Shown in pieces: positions 23,346-33,125 of a stretch of DNA of 64,000 nucleotides. How positions within the stretch are numbered: the stretch's first letter is position 1; every line of letters starts with the position of its first letter. The stretch lies in NCBI GenBank assembly GCA_963719285.1, contig CAVRBO010000004.1, positions 1 through 64,000 on the forward strand. Direction: 5' to 3'. This stretch comes from C-114 sp963719285. Lineage in GTDB: Bacteria > Chloroflexota > Limnocylindria > Limnocylindrales > CSP1-4. The notes beneath the pieces are model-generated. The model saw only the letters and a list, made by a program, of their open reading frames with translations. It did no database searches and was not told the origin of the DNA. The position numbers were made by a program, and so were the translations under genes.

Positions 23346-24314
23346 TTAGAGCCCGGCGAAGAGGTCCGTTTCGTGGGCGGTCGTCGCGACGCGCGACTCG
23401 CGCAGGATGTAGGCCTCCTTCGACCAGAACTCCTTCCAGCCATCGAAGCCGAATGCCATGAACCCGTTCGTCGTGCTGATCTGGGTGACGTGCTTCTGGA
23501 TGGCTTCCCACTTCTGGGGGAGTACGTCCGAGATGTCGATCCAGGTCGTGATCGACGCGTCGGGGACCAGCGCCTTCGCCGCGAACGCCTCGAACTCGGC
23601 GATCTGCTCGGGTGTCGCGTCCTCCGGGGGCATCCAGAAGCTGCGCTGGCCGGCCGCCGCCAGCCGCTCGTTCATGGCGGTCCGGACCGACGCCGGGATC
23701 GCCTGCTCGTAGAGCTTCTTCGGCTCCCAGGGGGCGAGGCCGCCGTCCTCGATCGCGGGGCCGGTCCCGCCGTGCTCGGGCGCCAGCTGCTCCGCGTACC
23801 AGGCGGGGTCGCCGGCCCGGTCGAACGCCGGCACGGACGTCTGATGGACCCGGATGTGGTCCGGATGCCCGTACCCGCCGAACGCGTTGTAGGTGGTCAT
23901 GACGTGCGGCCGGTAGCGCCGGACGAACCAGACGAGCCGGCCGATCGCCTCGTCGAGCTCGGCCCGCCAGAACGTCCGTGGGTCGCTGTTGCCGGCCCGA
24001 CCCATCATGTCCGAGTCCCGATAGCCCAGGTTGTCCCACTCGGTGACGCCCAGGACGCCCATCGCCTCCTCGAGCTCGCGCATCCGGATCTCGCCGAGCC
24101 GCCGGTGATTGTCGGGCGTGTCGATCTCGGGCACGACGATCTCGCCCTGCTCGCCGCGCGTGCCGGTGATGAGCACCACCCGACGACCGTCCTTGACCGC
24201 CTTCGCCATCACCCCGCCGGTCCCGATCGTCTCGTCGTCCGGATGCGCGTGGACGGTCATCAGGACCAGGCGATCGTCGTGGTCGATGGCAGGCTGCGGA
24301 GGGGAGTCGGTCAT
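23346..24314 (-). CDS. PIG-L / LmbE family deacetylase
   Basis: This 322-residue protein carries the PIG-L zinc motifs VHAHPDDETIGTGGVMA (HPDDE) and GGYGHPDHIRVHQ (HPDH), as in the MshB/Mca-like N-acetylglucosaminyl deacetylases and amidases. The likely reaction is removal of an acetyl or acyl group from a sugar-linked amide, possibly in low-molecular-weight thiol metabolism. No other mycothiol gene is nearby. ATG 24314 lies 6 bases after TAGGAT with no ribosome-binding site. The 146-base gap to the pilin gene shows nothing. Confidence 0.88.
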   Translation of the reverse strand: MTDSPPQPAIDHDDRLVLMTVHAHPDDETIGTGGVMAKAVKDGRRVVLITGTRGEQGEIVVPEIDTPDNHRRLGEIRMRELEEAMGVLGVTEWDNLGYRDSDMMGRAGNSDPRTFWRAELDEAIGRLVWFVRRYRPHVMTTYNAFGGYGHPDHIRVHQTSVPAFDRAGDPAWYAEQLAPEHGGTGPAIEDGGLAPWEPKKLYEQAIPASVRTAMNERLAAAGQRSFWMPPEDATPEQIAEFEAFAAKALVPDASITTWIDISDVLPQKWEAIQKHVTQISTTNGFMAFGFDGWKEFWSKEAYILRESRVATTAHETDLFAGL

Positions 24315-24320
24315 ATCCCA

Positions 24321-24326
24321 ATCCTA
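24321..24326 (-). promoter_or_regulatory. -10 element TAGGAT, leaderless start
   Basis: TAGGAT on the minus strand ends 6 bases before ATG 24314. The same hexamer and spacing occur before the gene at 57092. Confidence 0.45.
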
Positions 24327-24385
24327 CCGGGTCGGCGCCCGAACCCTCGACGAGCGACGGGCAGACCGACTACGCTCGCGGCCGG

Positions 24386-24869
24386 ATGGAGCCATCGAAC
24401 CCGGCACTCGACGCCGCCGCGGCATCCGGCGTGGCCTTCGAGATCAAGCGCACCGAACCGGCCAGGTCGGCCGAGGAGAGCGCCGCATTCCAGGGCATCG
24501 CGCTCGGCGACCTGGTGCGGACGATCGTGGTGCGGCGGGGCGAGGACGACTACCTGTTCGTGCTCGTCCCGGCGGGCCGGAGGTTCGACTGGCCGAAACT
24601 CCGGGCACTGCTCGGCGTCACGCGCCTGTCGCTCCCCGACGCGGACGAGGCGCGCCAGGTCACGGGCTACGAACGCGGCACGATCACGCCGTTCGGGGCC
24701 GGACGGGCGTGGCCGGTCGTCGCCGATGCGTCGATCGTGGGCCGGCCACGGATCGCTATCGGCGGCGGGGCACGCGGCGTGAACATCCACCTCGCGGCCG
24801 ACGACCTCATCCGCGCCACCCGCGCCACGGTCGCCGACGTGACGACGCCCGAGGAACGGCCGCCGACCG

Positions 24870-24877
<8 letters not shown>
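24386..24877 (+). CDS. YbaK-type aminoacyl-tRNA deacylase
   Basis: This 163-residue YbaK/ProX-domain protein carries FEIKRTEPARSAEESAAFQG, DLVRTIVVRRGEDDYLFVLV, the lysine-region RFDWPKLRALLGVTRLSLPD, GYERGTITPFG and IAIGGGARGVNIHLAADDLI. The family hydrolyses misacylated tRNAs such as Cys- or Ala-tRNAPro. TACGCT lies 9 bases before ATG 24386. The gene overlaps the downstream CoA-transferase by 8 bases. Confidence 0.88.
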
Positions 24878-26108
<1,231 letters not shown>

Positions 26109-26196
26109 ACTCGGTTCCGACAGACACGACCCAGGGGGACCTGTCCCGGGGCCATCGCCGTGGGTGCACACCGCCGGGTTCGCCCACAATGGGCGC

Positions 26197-26619
26197 GTGT
26201 CGTACGATCTCGAGCGGTTCGTCGCCGAGCAGGAACGTGTCTATGCGGGCGTCCTCGAGGAGTTGGGTCGGGGCCGCAAGACCGGGCACTGGATCTGGTT
26301 CATCTTTCCCCAGGTCGCCGGCCTCGGGTCGAGCGGGATGTCCCGGCATTTCGCGATCTCGTCGCTCGGCGAGGCGCGCGCCTATCTCGACCACCCTGTC
26401 CTGGGAGTGCGCCTGCGCGAGTGCGTCGCGGCCGTCCTCGCGATCGAGGGGCGTACCAGCGAGGAGATCTTCGGCTCGCTCGACGCGATGAAGGTGCGCT
26501 CGTCGATGACCCTCTTCCATCGGGCCGCATCGGACGACAAGGTGTTCGGCGAGATGCTCACCCGCTTCTACGGAGGCGTCCCCGACGCAAGGACGGACGA
26601 GCTCCTGGCCCGCGGATGA
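26197..26619 (+). CDS. DUF1810 family protein
   Basis: This 140-residue protein from GTG 26197 reads SYDLERFVAEQERVYAGVLE, then GHWIWFIFPQVAGLGSSGMS and RHFAISSLGEARAYLDHPVL, matching DUF1810 (YbhB/calpastatin-like label, function unknown). A CACAAT hexamer ends 6 bases before the GTG, and no ribosome-binding site is seen. An upstream in-frame ATG at 26164 is less likely because DUF1810 similarity begins at the GTG. Confidence 0.85.
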   Translation: MSYDLERFVAEQERVYAGVLEELGRGRKTGHWIWFIFPQVAGLGSSGMSRHFAISSLGEARAYLDHPVLGVRLRECVAAVLAIEGRTSEEIFGSLDAMKVRSSMTLFHRAASDDKVFGEMLTRFYGGVPDARTDELLARG

Positions 26620-26798
26620 CGGTGGTGCCCGCCGGGGCATGGATCAGGTGGAGTGTCGAGCCCGGCGCTCGGAACGAGTCCGGTCGGGATCGCCCCGGCC
26701 CGTGCACACACGCACACGACTGCGGACTCCGCCACGCACGAGCGGGGTAGACTCGCCCGGCCGACAACGACAGACAGCACCCGAAGGAGTACCCGAGG

Positions 26799-27617
26799 AT
26801 GACCGACGACCGCGAGCGCTGGGCGCTGATCCTGGGGGCCTCCTCCGGCATGGGCGAGGCGACCTCACGGGCGCTCGCCGCGGCCGGCTACAGGATCCTC
26901 GGCGTCCATCTGGACTTCCGCGCGGCGCTCCAGCACGTCGAGGACGTCAAGGCGGCGATCGCGAACGCGGGCAGCGAAGCCCTGTTCATCAACATGAATG
27001 CGGCCGACGACGAGAAACGCGCTGCCGCCCTCGCGACGTTCGAGGCGCGCTTCGCCCAGAGCCGGGCCGCCGGTCGACACCCGTACATCCGCGTCGTCAT
27101 GCACTCCCTGGCGTTCGGAAGCCTCGTGCCGTTCATCGCCGACGACCCCAAGGAGGCCGTCGACCGCAAGAAGATGGACATGACCCAGGACGTCATGGCC
27201 AACAGCCTCGTGTACTGGGTCCAGGACCTCGTCCGTGGCGGCTTCCTGGAGAGCGGCAGCAAGATCTACGCGATGACCTCGGAGGGCTCGGCCCGCGTGG
27301 TCCCGTCGTACGGCGTCGTCAGCTCGGCCAAGGCGGCCCTCGAGTCGCACATCCGCCAACTCGCGATGGAGCTCGCGCGGCGAGGGACGGGCATCACGGC
27401 CAATGCGATCCAGGCGGGCGTGACGCTGACCCCGGCGCTCATGAAGATCCCCGAGCATGACGAGATCATCCGGGTCGCCACCGCGCGCAATCCGAACGGC
27501 CGGCTGACGACGCCGCAGGATGTCGCGAACGCGATCGTCACGCTGTCCCAGGACGGCCTCGAGTTCATCAGCGGCAACATCATCCGGGTGGACGGCGCGG
27601 AGTTCGTCACCGGCTGA
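26799..27617 (+). CDS. FabI-like enoyl-ACP reductase / SDR protein
   Basis: This 272-residue Rossmann protein of the short-chain dehydrogenase superfamily has a nucleotide loop GASSGMGEATSRALAAAGYR, MHSLAFGSLVPF in place of the FabI HSIAFA segment, and an active-site pair YGVVSSAK (Tyr-x6-Lys spacing as in enoyl-ACP reductases), followed by ITANAIQAGVTLTPALMKIP. It probably reduces an enoyl thioester in fatty-acid synthesis. Another SDR role is possible. GAAGGAG lies upstream of ATG 26799. Confidence 0.8.
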   Translation: MTDDRERWALILGASSGMGEATSRALAAAGYRILGVHLDFRAALQHVEDVKAAIANAGSEALFINMNAADDEKRAAALATFEARFAQSRAAGRHPYIRVVMHSLAFGSLVPFIADDPKEAVDRKKMDMTQDVMANSLVYWVQDLVRGGFLESGSKIYAMTSEGSARVVPSYGVVSSAKAALESHIRQLAMELARRGTGITANAIQAGVTLTPALMKIPEHDEIIRVATARNPNGRLTTPQDVANAIVTLSQDGLEFISGNIIRVDGAEFVTG

Positions 27618-27645
27618 CGATCGAACCGAGGCAGAGGCGCACCCG

Positions 27646-28575
27646 ATGAGCGGCCGGGTCATCGTCGTGGGCTCGGTGAACGTCGACCTCGTGGTCCGCG
27701 GGGAGCGCCTGCCGTCCCCAGGCGAGACCGTCACCGGCGGCACGTTCCGTCGCCACCAGGGTGGCAAGGGCGGCAACCAGGCGGTCGCGGCGGCGCGCCT
27801 GGGCCGGCCGACGATCCTCGTCGCTGCCGTCGGGGACGACCCGTTCGGGAAGCAGGCACGCTTCGACCTCGAGGCCGATGGGGTGGATGTCTCCGGACTC
27901 GAGACCACCCGCCTGAGCTCGACCGGGGTGGCCCTGATCATGGTGGACACCGCGGGCGAGAACCTCATCAGCGTCGCGTCCGGGGCGAACGCCGAACTGA
28001 GCCCCGGGGCTCCCATCGTCGCGCTCGACCACCTGGCCGAACTCGACCGACCGGACGGTGATGTCGTGCTCGTCAGCCGGGAGATCCCGCATCGGACAGT
28101 CGTGGAGGCCCTCCACTACGGGCGCCACATGGGTGCCATCACCGTGCTCAATCCGGCACCGGCAGACGGGATGACCGAGGTCGACCTCCGGGCCGTCGAT
28201 GTCCTGACCCCGAATCGCCGTGAGCTGGCGGTCTGCGCGAAGGGGTCCGCCGAGGATCCCCCCGACGTCCTGGCGCGCCGGCTCATCGAAGCCGGGGTCC
28301 GTCGGGCGGTCGTCGTGACCCTCGGATCGGAGGGCGCGGTCCTCGTCCCCGCCGACGGGCCCGCCGTGCACGTTCCGGGTCACGTGGTGAGGGCCGTGGA
28401 CGCCACCGGTGCGGGTGACACCTTCAGTGGTGCCCTGGCGGCCGGGCTCGCCGAGGGACGCCCGATCGAGGAGTCCGTCCGCCGCGCGAACGTTGCGGCG
28501 GCGCTGTCCACGACCGTGCCCGGTGCCAGGGCCGGGATGCCGACGCTCGAGGCGCTGGAGGCAGCGCTCGGCTGA
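27646..28575 (+). CDS. rbsK: Ribokinase
   Basis: This 309-residue PfkB-family sugar kinase reads VIVVGSVNVDLVVRGERLPS, the substrate loop GGKGGNQAVAAARLG, FGKQARFDLEADGVDVSGL, and the anion hole/catalytic Asp in AVDATGAGDTFSGALAAGLA. It phosphorylates ribose or a similar sugar with ATP in the cytoplasm. The full-length match to RbsK is good, but a nucleoside or deoxyribose substrate is possible. It lies 28 bases after the reductase, so cotranscription is likely. No ribose transporter is nearby. Confidence 0.9.
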   Translation: MSGRVIVVGSVNVDLVVRGERLPSPGETVTGGTFRRHQGGKGGNQAVAAARLGRPTILVAAVGDDPFGKQARFDLEADGVDVSGLETTRLSSTGVALIMVDTAGENLISVASGANAELSPGAPIVALDHLAELDRPDGDVVLVSREIPHRTVVEALHYGRHMGAITVLNPAPADGMTEVDLRAVDVLTPNRRELAVCAKGSAEDPPDVLARRLIEAGVRRAVVVTLGSEGAVLVPADGPAVHVPGHVVRAVDATGAGDTFSGALAAGLAEGRPIEESVRRANVAAALSTTVPGARAGMPTLEALEAALG

Positions 28576-28577
28576 GC

Positions 28578-29603
28578 TCAGCGCTCTCCCGCCTGGGCCG
28601 CCGCGCGCCGCCGGTCGAGCTCCCACACCGTCCGCATCCGCGCGGCCGGGGTCATCTCCAGGTGCCCCCGATCCGTGACCCACCACGCGGGCAGCCCGCG
28701 CGATCGGGCGAGATGGGCGATCCCCGCGCTCCCCGCCAGGAAGAGCGTCTTGCTCCACACCTCGGCCCAGGCCGGATCGGCGGCGGTCACCGTGACCGCG
28801 AGCAGGCCCGACCCGCCGGGCTCGCCGGTGGCCGGATCGATCAGGTGATGGACGAGCCGTCCATCCGGCGCACGCCACCGGTTGACGACGACGCTCGAGG
28901 TGGCCACGGCGCCGGCCTCGAGCGCGATCACCGCCACGTGTTCGCCGCTGCCCGATGGATCCTCGATCCCGACGGACCACGGGCCGCCGTCCGGGCCCGA
29001 CCCGCCGAGCACGATGTCACCGCCGGCGTCGAGCATCGCGCCGACGTCCGGGCCGACGACCTTCCGGGCGGCCCGCCACGCCCAGCGCAGGGCGAGGCCC
29101 TTGCCGATCCCGCCGAGGTCCACGGGGGCGCCCAGTTGGATCCGGGGCCGCCGGCCATCGACGGCGAGCCAGCGGTCGAGGGGGTCGAGGTCCGCCCGGC
29201 GTGCATCCGCACCGATCTCGGAGGCATCGGCCTGCCGGGCCCCGACCGATCCGAGACGCTCCAGGTCCGCCAGCACGCGTGGGTCGAACCGACCGCCCGT
29301 CTGCCGCCGTGCGCGATCGGCCGCGACGAGCGCGTGCCGGAGCCGCGCGTCCACCTCGACCCAGCGGGCAAGGCCGGTCGACCGGCCGGAGGCTCGGTTC
29401 GCCCGGGTGAGATCGCTCGTTTCGCGGTAGCGCGACAGGGCCCGCTCGACCGCCTCGACCTCCAGGTCCACCGCCGCCCAGGCCCGGCTCGCCGCTGCGT
29501 CGTCGGCGCCGACCACGACGAACCGGAGCGCCGAGCCCATCGCCCGGCGCTCGAACCGATGGATCGGGCCACCGGCGCGGGGTGCGACGGACGGGACCCT
29601 CAC
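28578..29603 (-). CDS. apbE: FAD:protein FMN transferase
   Basis: This 341-residue ApbE-family protein carries RRAMGSALRFVVVGADD near the start, the long helix with EVEAVERALSRYRETSDLTR, DLGGIGKGLALRWAWRA, MLDAGGDIVLGG, and the C-terminal SGLLAVTVTAADPAWAEVWS. ApbE attaches FMN covalently to Thr/Ser of target redox proteins. No signal peptide is obvious. It is the last gene of a leftward set with a ferric-reductase-like membrane protein, but no FMN-binding target domain is visible nearby. Confidence 0.9.
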   Translation of the reverse strand: MRVPSVAPRAGGPIHRFERRAMGSALRFVVVGADDAAASRAWAAVDLEVEAVERALSRYRETSDLTRANRASGRSTGLARWVEVDARLRHALVAADRARRQTGGRFDPRVLADLERLGSVGARQADASEIGADARRADLDPLDRWLAVDGRRPRIQLGAPVDLGGIGKGLALRWAWRAARKVVGPDVGAMLDAGGDIVLGGSGPDGGPWSVGIEDPSGSGEHVAVIALEAGAVATSSVVVNRWRAPDGRLVHHLIDPATGEPGGSGLLAVTVTAADPAWAEVWSKTLFLAGSAGIAHLARSRGLPAWWVTDRGHLEMTPAARMRTVWELDRRRAAAQAGER

Positions 29604-29617
29604 CGGTCGCGCTCGGA

Positions 29618-30034
29618 TCAGTGGCCCGATGCCGATGTCGTCACGTGGACGGGCGGCTTCGCGACCGTGCCGGCCCCCGAGACGCGAGGCAGCGCACCTC
29701 CCGTGGGCATGCTCACGGAGGTGCCTCGGATCTTGGTGACTGCTCCGGCCAGGGCTTTCAGACGCGTCTCGAAGCCGGGCACCTTGGCGACGACATCGGA
29801 GAACGATCCGGCCGAGGCGTCGAACGCCGTTCGTGCCGCGTCCAACCGCGCCGCGAGGTCGGCGTTCGCGCCGTCGACCTGGTCGACCGACGAGACGAGC
29901 GGCGCGTAGGCGAACGATGTCTGCGCGTTCTGGTCGCTCTGCAGCCCGGTCACCGCGGCGAGGCTCACGGCGTACAGGCTCGCCGAGACCCCGACCGCGA
30001 TGCCGAGGTGGATCGGCCGTCGCGTCTCGCCCAT
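29618..30034 (-). CDS. Small exported or membrane-anchored helical protein
   Basis: This 138-residue protein has an N-terminal hydrophobic segment (LGIAVGVSASLYAVSLAAVT) acting as signal or anchor. A helical, Ala-rich region follows (DLAARLDAARTAFDASAGSF, ETRLKALAGAVTKIR) with a Gly/Ser/Val-rich tail. ATG 30034 overlaps the upstream stop by one base (TGATG), so it is coupled to the ferric-reductase-like gene. No family is recognised. A role in the ApbE-linked redox module is inferred from context only. Confidence 0.65.
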   Translation of the reverse strand: MGETRRPIHLGIAVGVSASLYAVSLAAVTGLQSDQNAQTSFAYAPLVSSVDQVDGANADLAARLDAARTAFDASAGSFSDVVAKVPGFETRLKALAGAVTKIRGTSVSMPTGGALPRVSGAGTVAKPPVHVTTSASGH

Positions 30035-31206
30035 CAGTCGTCGTTCTCGTGATGGGTCGGTGCCGGGGTGGCCGGGCTCGGCGTGCCGGTCTTGGTCTTC
30101 GGCTTCGTCGGCGACGCGTTCAGCGCCTTGGACAGGGCCGCCAACTTCTTCTGTGCGGTCGCGAGCTGCGCGCGGAGCGACTTCGCGGCCGCCGAGTCCG
30201 TGCCGACCCGTTTGTTTGCTGTCGCCAGCGCCTGGGCGAGGTCGGTCGTCCGGCCCGTGAGGTCGGCGATCTGCTGCTCGAGCGCAGCGGATTGCGCGGA
30301 CGCGTCGGCCAGCCGGGCCGAGATGTCGGCGGCCGAGATCGGCGGCGCCTCGAGCGGTGCCGCACTGGCCGTCCAGGCAGCCGCGGCGCGGACGGTCGCC
30401 GCGCCTACGACGAGGCTGCCGACGACGCCGGCGGTGACGAGCGTGCGCCGGAACACGAGTGCGAGACGGGGTGGCGGTTTCATGGCGTTCGACTCCTTGA
30501 CGGGGGCTGCGGTCGCGGCCGTGGGAAGCGCCACGGCGGTGCGTCCTGGCTCGTTGGGAAGGCTGGTCGCGAACGTCGGTCGGCGACGCTTCGAGACCCA
30601 ATATCGATAGGCGGCGGCCAGGAGGACCAGGGTCCCGGTCGCCACGTACATCGGCTGGAGGGCGGCCGCATCGGACCCGGCGAGCATCCCGTGCATCCAG
30701 GTGAGGACGAGCGCGACGATCGCGAGACGGTGGAGCTTGAGCCAGAAGCCGGCCGGGAGGAGCTTCGTGTACCGCGCAGTCAGGCCCGTGACCAGGAGGG
30801 CGTAGAGCGCCAGCGTCCCGAGCGCCACCGGCGATGTCCGATAGCTCGACAGCCCTGGGATGAACGCCCCGCCCAGGCCGACCCCGGCATATGGATCGAG
30901 GACGAGGCTGGCGATGTGCGCGCCCAGGAAGGCGAGCACGAACACGTACAGGTTCTCGTGCCAGGGAAAGAGGCGCTTGGACAGCTTCCAGGTCGACTGG
31001 TTCACGGGGTGGCTGAGGACGAGTCCGAAGACCACCTGCGCCGTGAGGAGGAGATACGCCGTGATGCCCGTGGCCCGCCCCGCCAGCCAGAGCCGCATCT
31101 GGGCCTGGTATGCCGACGAGGCCGGGACGATCTGGTCGGTCGAGACCACGATGAGGATGCCCAGCGCGGCGACGATGATGACGAAGGCGCGACCGCTCAG
31201 GCGCAT
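30034..31206 (-). CDS. Ferric-reductase-like membrane protein with coiled-coil tail
   Basis: This 390-residue protein has a ferric-reductase-like/YedZ-type transmembrane half at residues 1-215, about six helices with candidate heme histidines in LSHPVNQS, PWHENLYVF, LGAHIASL, KLHRLAIV and TWMHGML. A second hydrophobic segment (residues 250-275) leads into a coiled coil (ADISARLADASAQSAALEQQ, LAQALATANKRV) and a Lys/Pro/Thr-rich tail ending HHENDD. The composite is unusual. It heads a coupled set with the 29618 protein and apbE, suggesting membrane electron transfer. Confidence 0.75.
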   Translation of the reverse strand: MRLSGRAFVIIVAALGILIVVSTDQIVPASSAYQAQMRLWLAGRATGITAYLLLTAQVVFGLVLSHPVNQSTWKLSKRLFPWHENLYVFVLAFLGAHIASLVLDPYAGVGLGGAFIPGLSSYRTSPVALGTLALYALLVTGLTARYTKLLPAGFWLKLHRLAIVALVLTWMHGMLAGSDAAALQPMYVATGTLVLLAAAYRYWVSKRRRPTFATSLPNEPGRTAVALPTAATAAPVKESNAMKPPPRLALVFRRTLVTAGVVGSLVVGAATVRAAAAWTASAAPLEAPPISAADISARLADASAQSAALEQQIADLTGRTTDLAQALATANKRVGTDSAAAKSLRAQLATAQKKLAALSKALNASPTKPKTKTGTPSPATPAPTHHENDD

Positions 31207-31294
31207 GGCGGATCGGCAGGGGCGTCGGACATGCCGGGACCTCTAGGGTTGGGATGCGTCTGACATGTCCGAGACGACGGAGACCGCCAAGGTT

Positions 31295-31742
31295 TCAGCC
31301 CCGGGATGAAGACTTCGTAACCCTGCCCCCCTGACGGACGTACCAGCCGGTCGAGTCGTCCGGCCGCGCGCGGCGACCTCGGCCCGGTCCCGGCGGTCGG
31401 GCCGGCGCCGGGTGGGTCAGAGACCGCCGTCCGACTTCCCGGGTTCCGGAGCTGGGCTCGGCGCGCGGCCGACCGACGATCGTGGCGCGGGGAGCTTGCG
31501 CGTCGGCCTCGTCGCAGGCGGTTCTGGTAGTGGCGGCGCGTCCCGAACGGTGGCGAACGGGCGGTGGCGGCTCGCGCGGTAGCTCCATGTCGGCGAGGGT
31601 CGGGGGCTCGGGCGGGGGCGGCGCGTCGGTGTCCGGCGACGGCCCGGGCGACGTGACTGCGGCAGAGGACGCCTCGGTGGCGTCGGTGGTGTCGGTGGGG
31701 TCGGTGGCGTCGACGGCCTCGGTGGCGTCGACCAGGGTCGCT
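31295..31742 (-). other. Probable frameshifted Pro/Thr-rich tail of the YibE/F-like gene
   Basis: Immediately after the YibE/F-like stop, a different frame stays open and has strongly coding-like GC-rich third positions. It reads VAAEATLVDATEAVDATDPT, then SSAAVTSPGPSPDTDAPPPP and MELPREPPPPV. A one-base insertion near 31780 would append it to the YibE/F-like protein. Past about 31560 the frame becomes Arg-rich, and another frame (31417 end) looks equally plausible, so the true end is unclear. From 31207 to 31294 nothing is seen. Confidence 0.4.
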
Positions 31743-33125
31743 TCAGCCGCGACGCTGTTCGCCGCCGGCGTCGTCTCGGCGGCCGGAGGCGAGCGCGATC
31801 TCGGCGGCGGCAGTGCCTCCCACCTTCGAGCGGCGCCTCGGCACCAGCCGGCGCAGTGCCGCGCCGCGTCCCGGCTTCGAGGCGACCGCGGCCGCGACCG
31901 TCGCCGGCGACGCGTCCACGGGGAGTGGCATCGCCATGATCCGGCGTGGCACCGATCCGGCCCGCCCCGGCGGGCCGGCCGCCCAGGCGGCGATGAGCGT
32001 CGTGAGCGGCACCGCCGACAGCACCCCGATCGCTCCGACGACCGTCCGGACGACCTCGACCGCGATGTGCTCGTCGTTGACCGCCAGATCGAGCCGGTGG
32101 ATCTGCAGCGCGAGCAGCACGATGACGGGGAGCGCCGACCCGAGGTACGCGAACACGAGCGTGTTCACCGTCGCCGCCAGGTGTGCCGTCCCGACCGACA
32201 TCGCCCGCCGGTAGAGCTCGCGGCGCGACATCGTGGGGTCGATCGAGCGGAACTCGTCGATCGTGACCGCCTGGGTGATGGCGACGTCGTTGAGCACGCC
32301 GAGGCCGCCGAAGATGACCGCCGCGAGCAGGAGCCCGGACAGGTCGATCGTGTTGCCGGCGATCTGGGCGATGATCGCGACCTCCTCGGAGCCCTGCGCG
32401 GCCGTGAACTGGGCGGCCGACGACACGATCACCGCGAGGATCCCCGTCACGACCAGGCCGACCGCCGTGCCGGCGATGGCCGCGAACGTGGGCCGCGATA
32501 TGCCCTGCGTCAGTAACAGGCTCAGGACCGTGATGAGGATGCCGAGCCCGATCGCGAGGCCCACCGGGCTGTAGCCCGACAGGAGGAGCGGGATGAGCAG
32601 CCGGACCACGACCACGACCGTGATGGCGAGCGACGTCAGAGCGCGCAGGCCCCGCCACCCGGCGATGGCGATCGTCATGATCGCGAGCGCCCCCAGGATC
32701 GTCAGCAGGATCGGCGCCCGCCAGCGGTCGATGACCGAGTAGGTGATGGTGCCGTCGGGCTGGAGGTCGATCGCCACGAGGACCTCATCGCCCGCCTGGT
32801 AGTCGGGGATCTGAGCCTGGCTCGTCGGCGATTCCAGGATCGCCGTGATCGTCTCGCCGCGATGCGACCCGTCGAGGACGAGGACGGAGGCCTGCGGCGC
32901 GACGTTGTCGCCGGTCGTCAGCAGCTCCGTGACCCGGCCGTGCGCGCGATCCGACACGAGGCCCGTCTGGGCCGGGGCGAGGTCGGGCATGACCGCGATG
33001 AGGAGGGCGCAGAACAGGAGCCCGAGGCCGAAGACGACGATGTTGCGATCGGCGGTCGACCCGCCGAGGGACCGGGCGCCATGGGATGCCGCCCGGCCGT
33101 GGCCGTGCCCGGTCGGATCCGTCAT
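31743..33125 (-). CDS. YibE/F-like membrane protein
   Basis: This 460-residue protein has one N-terminal hydrophobic segment, a soluble domain (residues 60-140) and then seven or so helices: RAPILLTILGALAIMTIAIA, LTSLAITVVVVVRLLIPLLL, AVIFGGLGVLNDVAITQAVT and ALPVIVLLALQIHRL. This is the YibE/F family pattern, whose function is unknown. It overlaps the znuB-like gene by 4 bases and is the last gene of the fur-znu operon, suggesting a metal- or efflux-linked role. Its C-terminus probably continues in another frame. Confidence 0.85.
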   Translation of the reverse strand: MTDPTGHGHGRAASHGARSLGGSTADRNIVVFGLGLLFCALLIAVMPDLAPAQTGLVSDRAHGRVTELLTTGDNVAPQASVLVLDGSHRGETITAILESPTSQAQIPDYQAGDEVLVAIDLQPDGTITYSVIDRWRAPILLTILGALAIMTIAIAGWRGLRALTSLAITVVVVVRLLIPLLLSGYSPVGLAIGLGILITVLSLLLTQGISRPTFAAIAGTAVGLVVTGILAVIVSSAAQFTAAQGSEEVAIIAQIAGNTIDLSGLLLAAVIFGGLGVLNDVAITQAVTIDEFRSIDPTMSRRELYRRAMSVGTAHLAATVNTLVFAYLGSALPVIVLLALQIHRLDLAVNDEHIAVEVVRTVVGAIGVLSAVPLTTLIAAWAAGPPGRAGSVPRRIMAMPLPVDASPATVAAAVASKPGRGAALRRLVPRRRSKVGGTAAAEIALASGRRDDAGGEQRRG

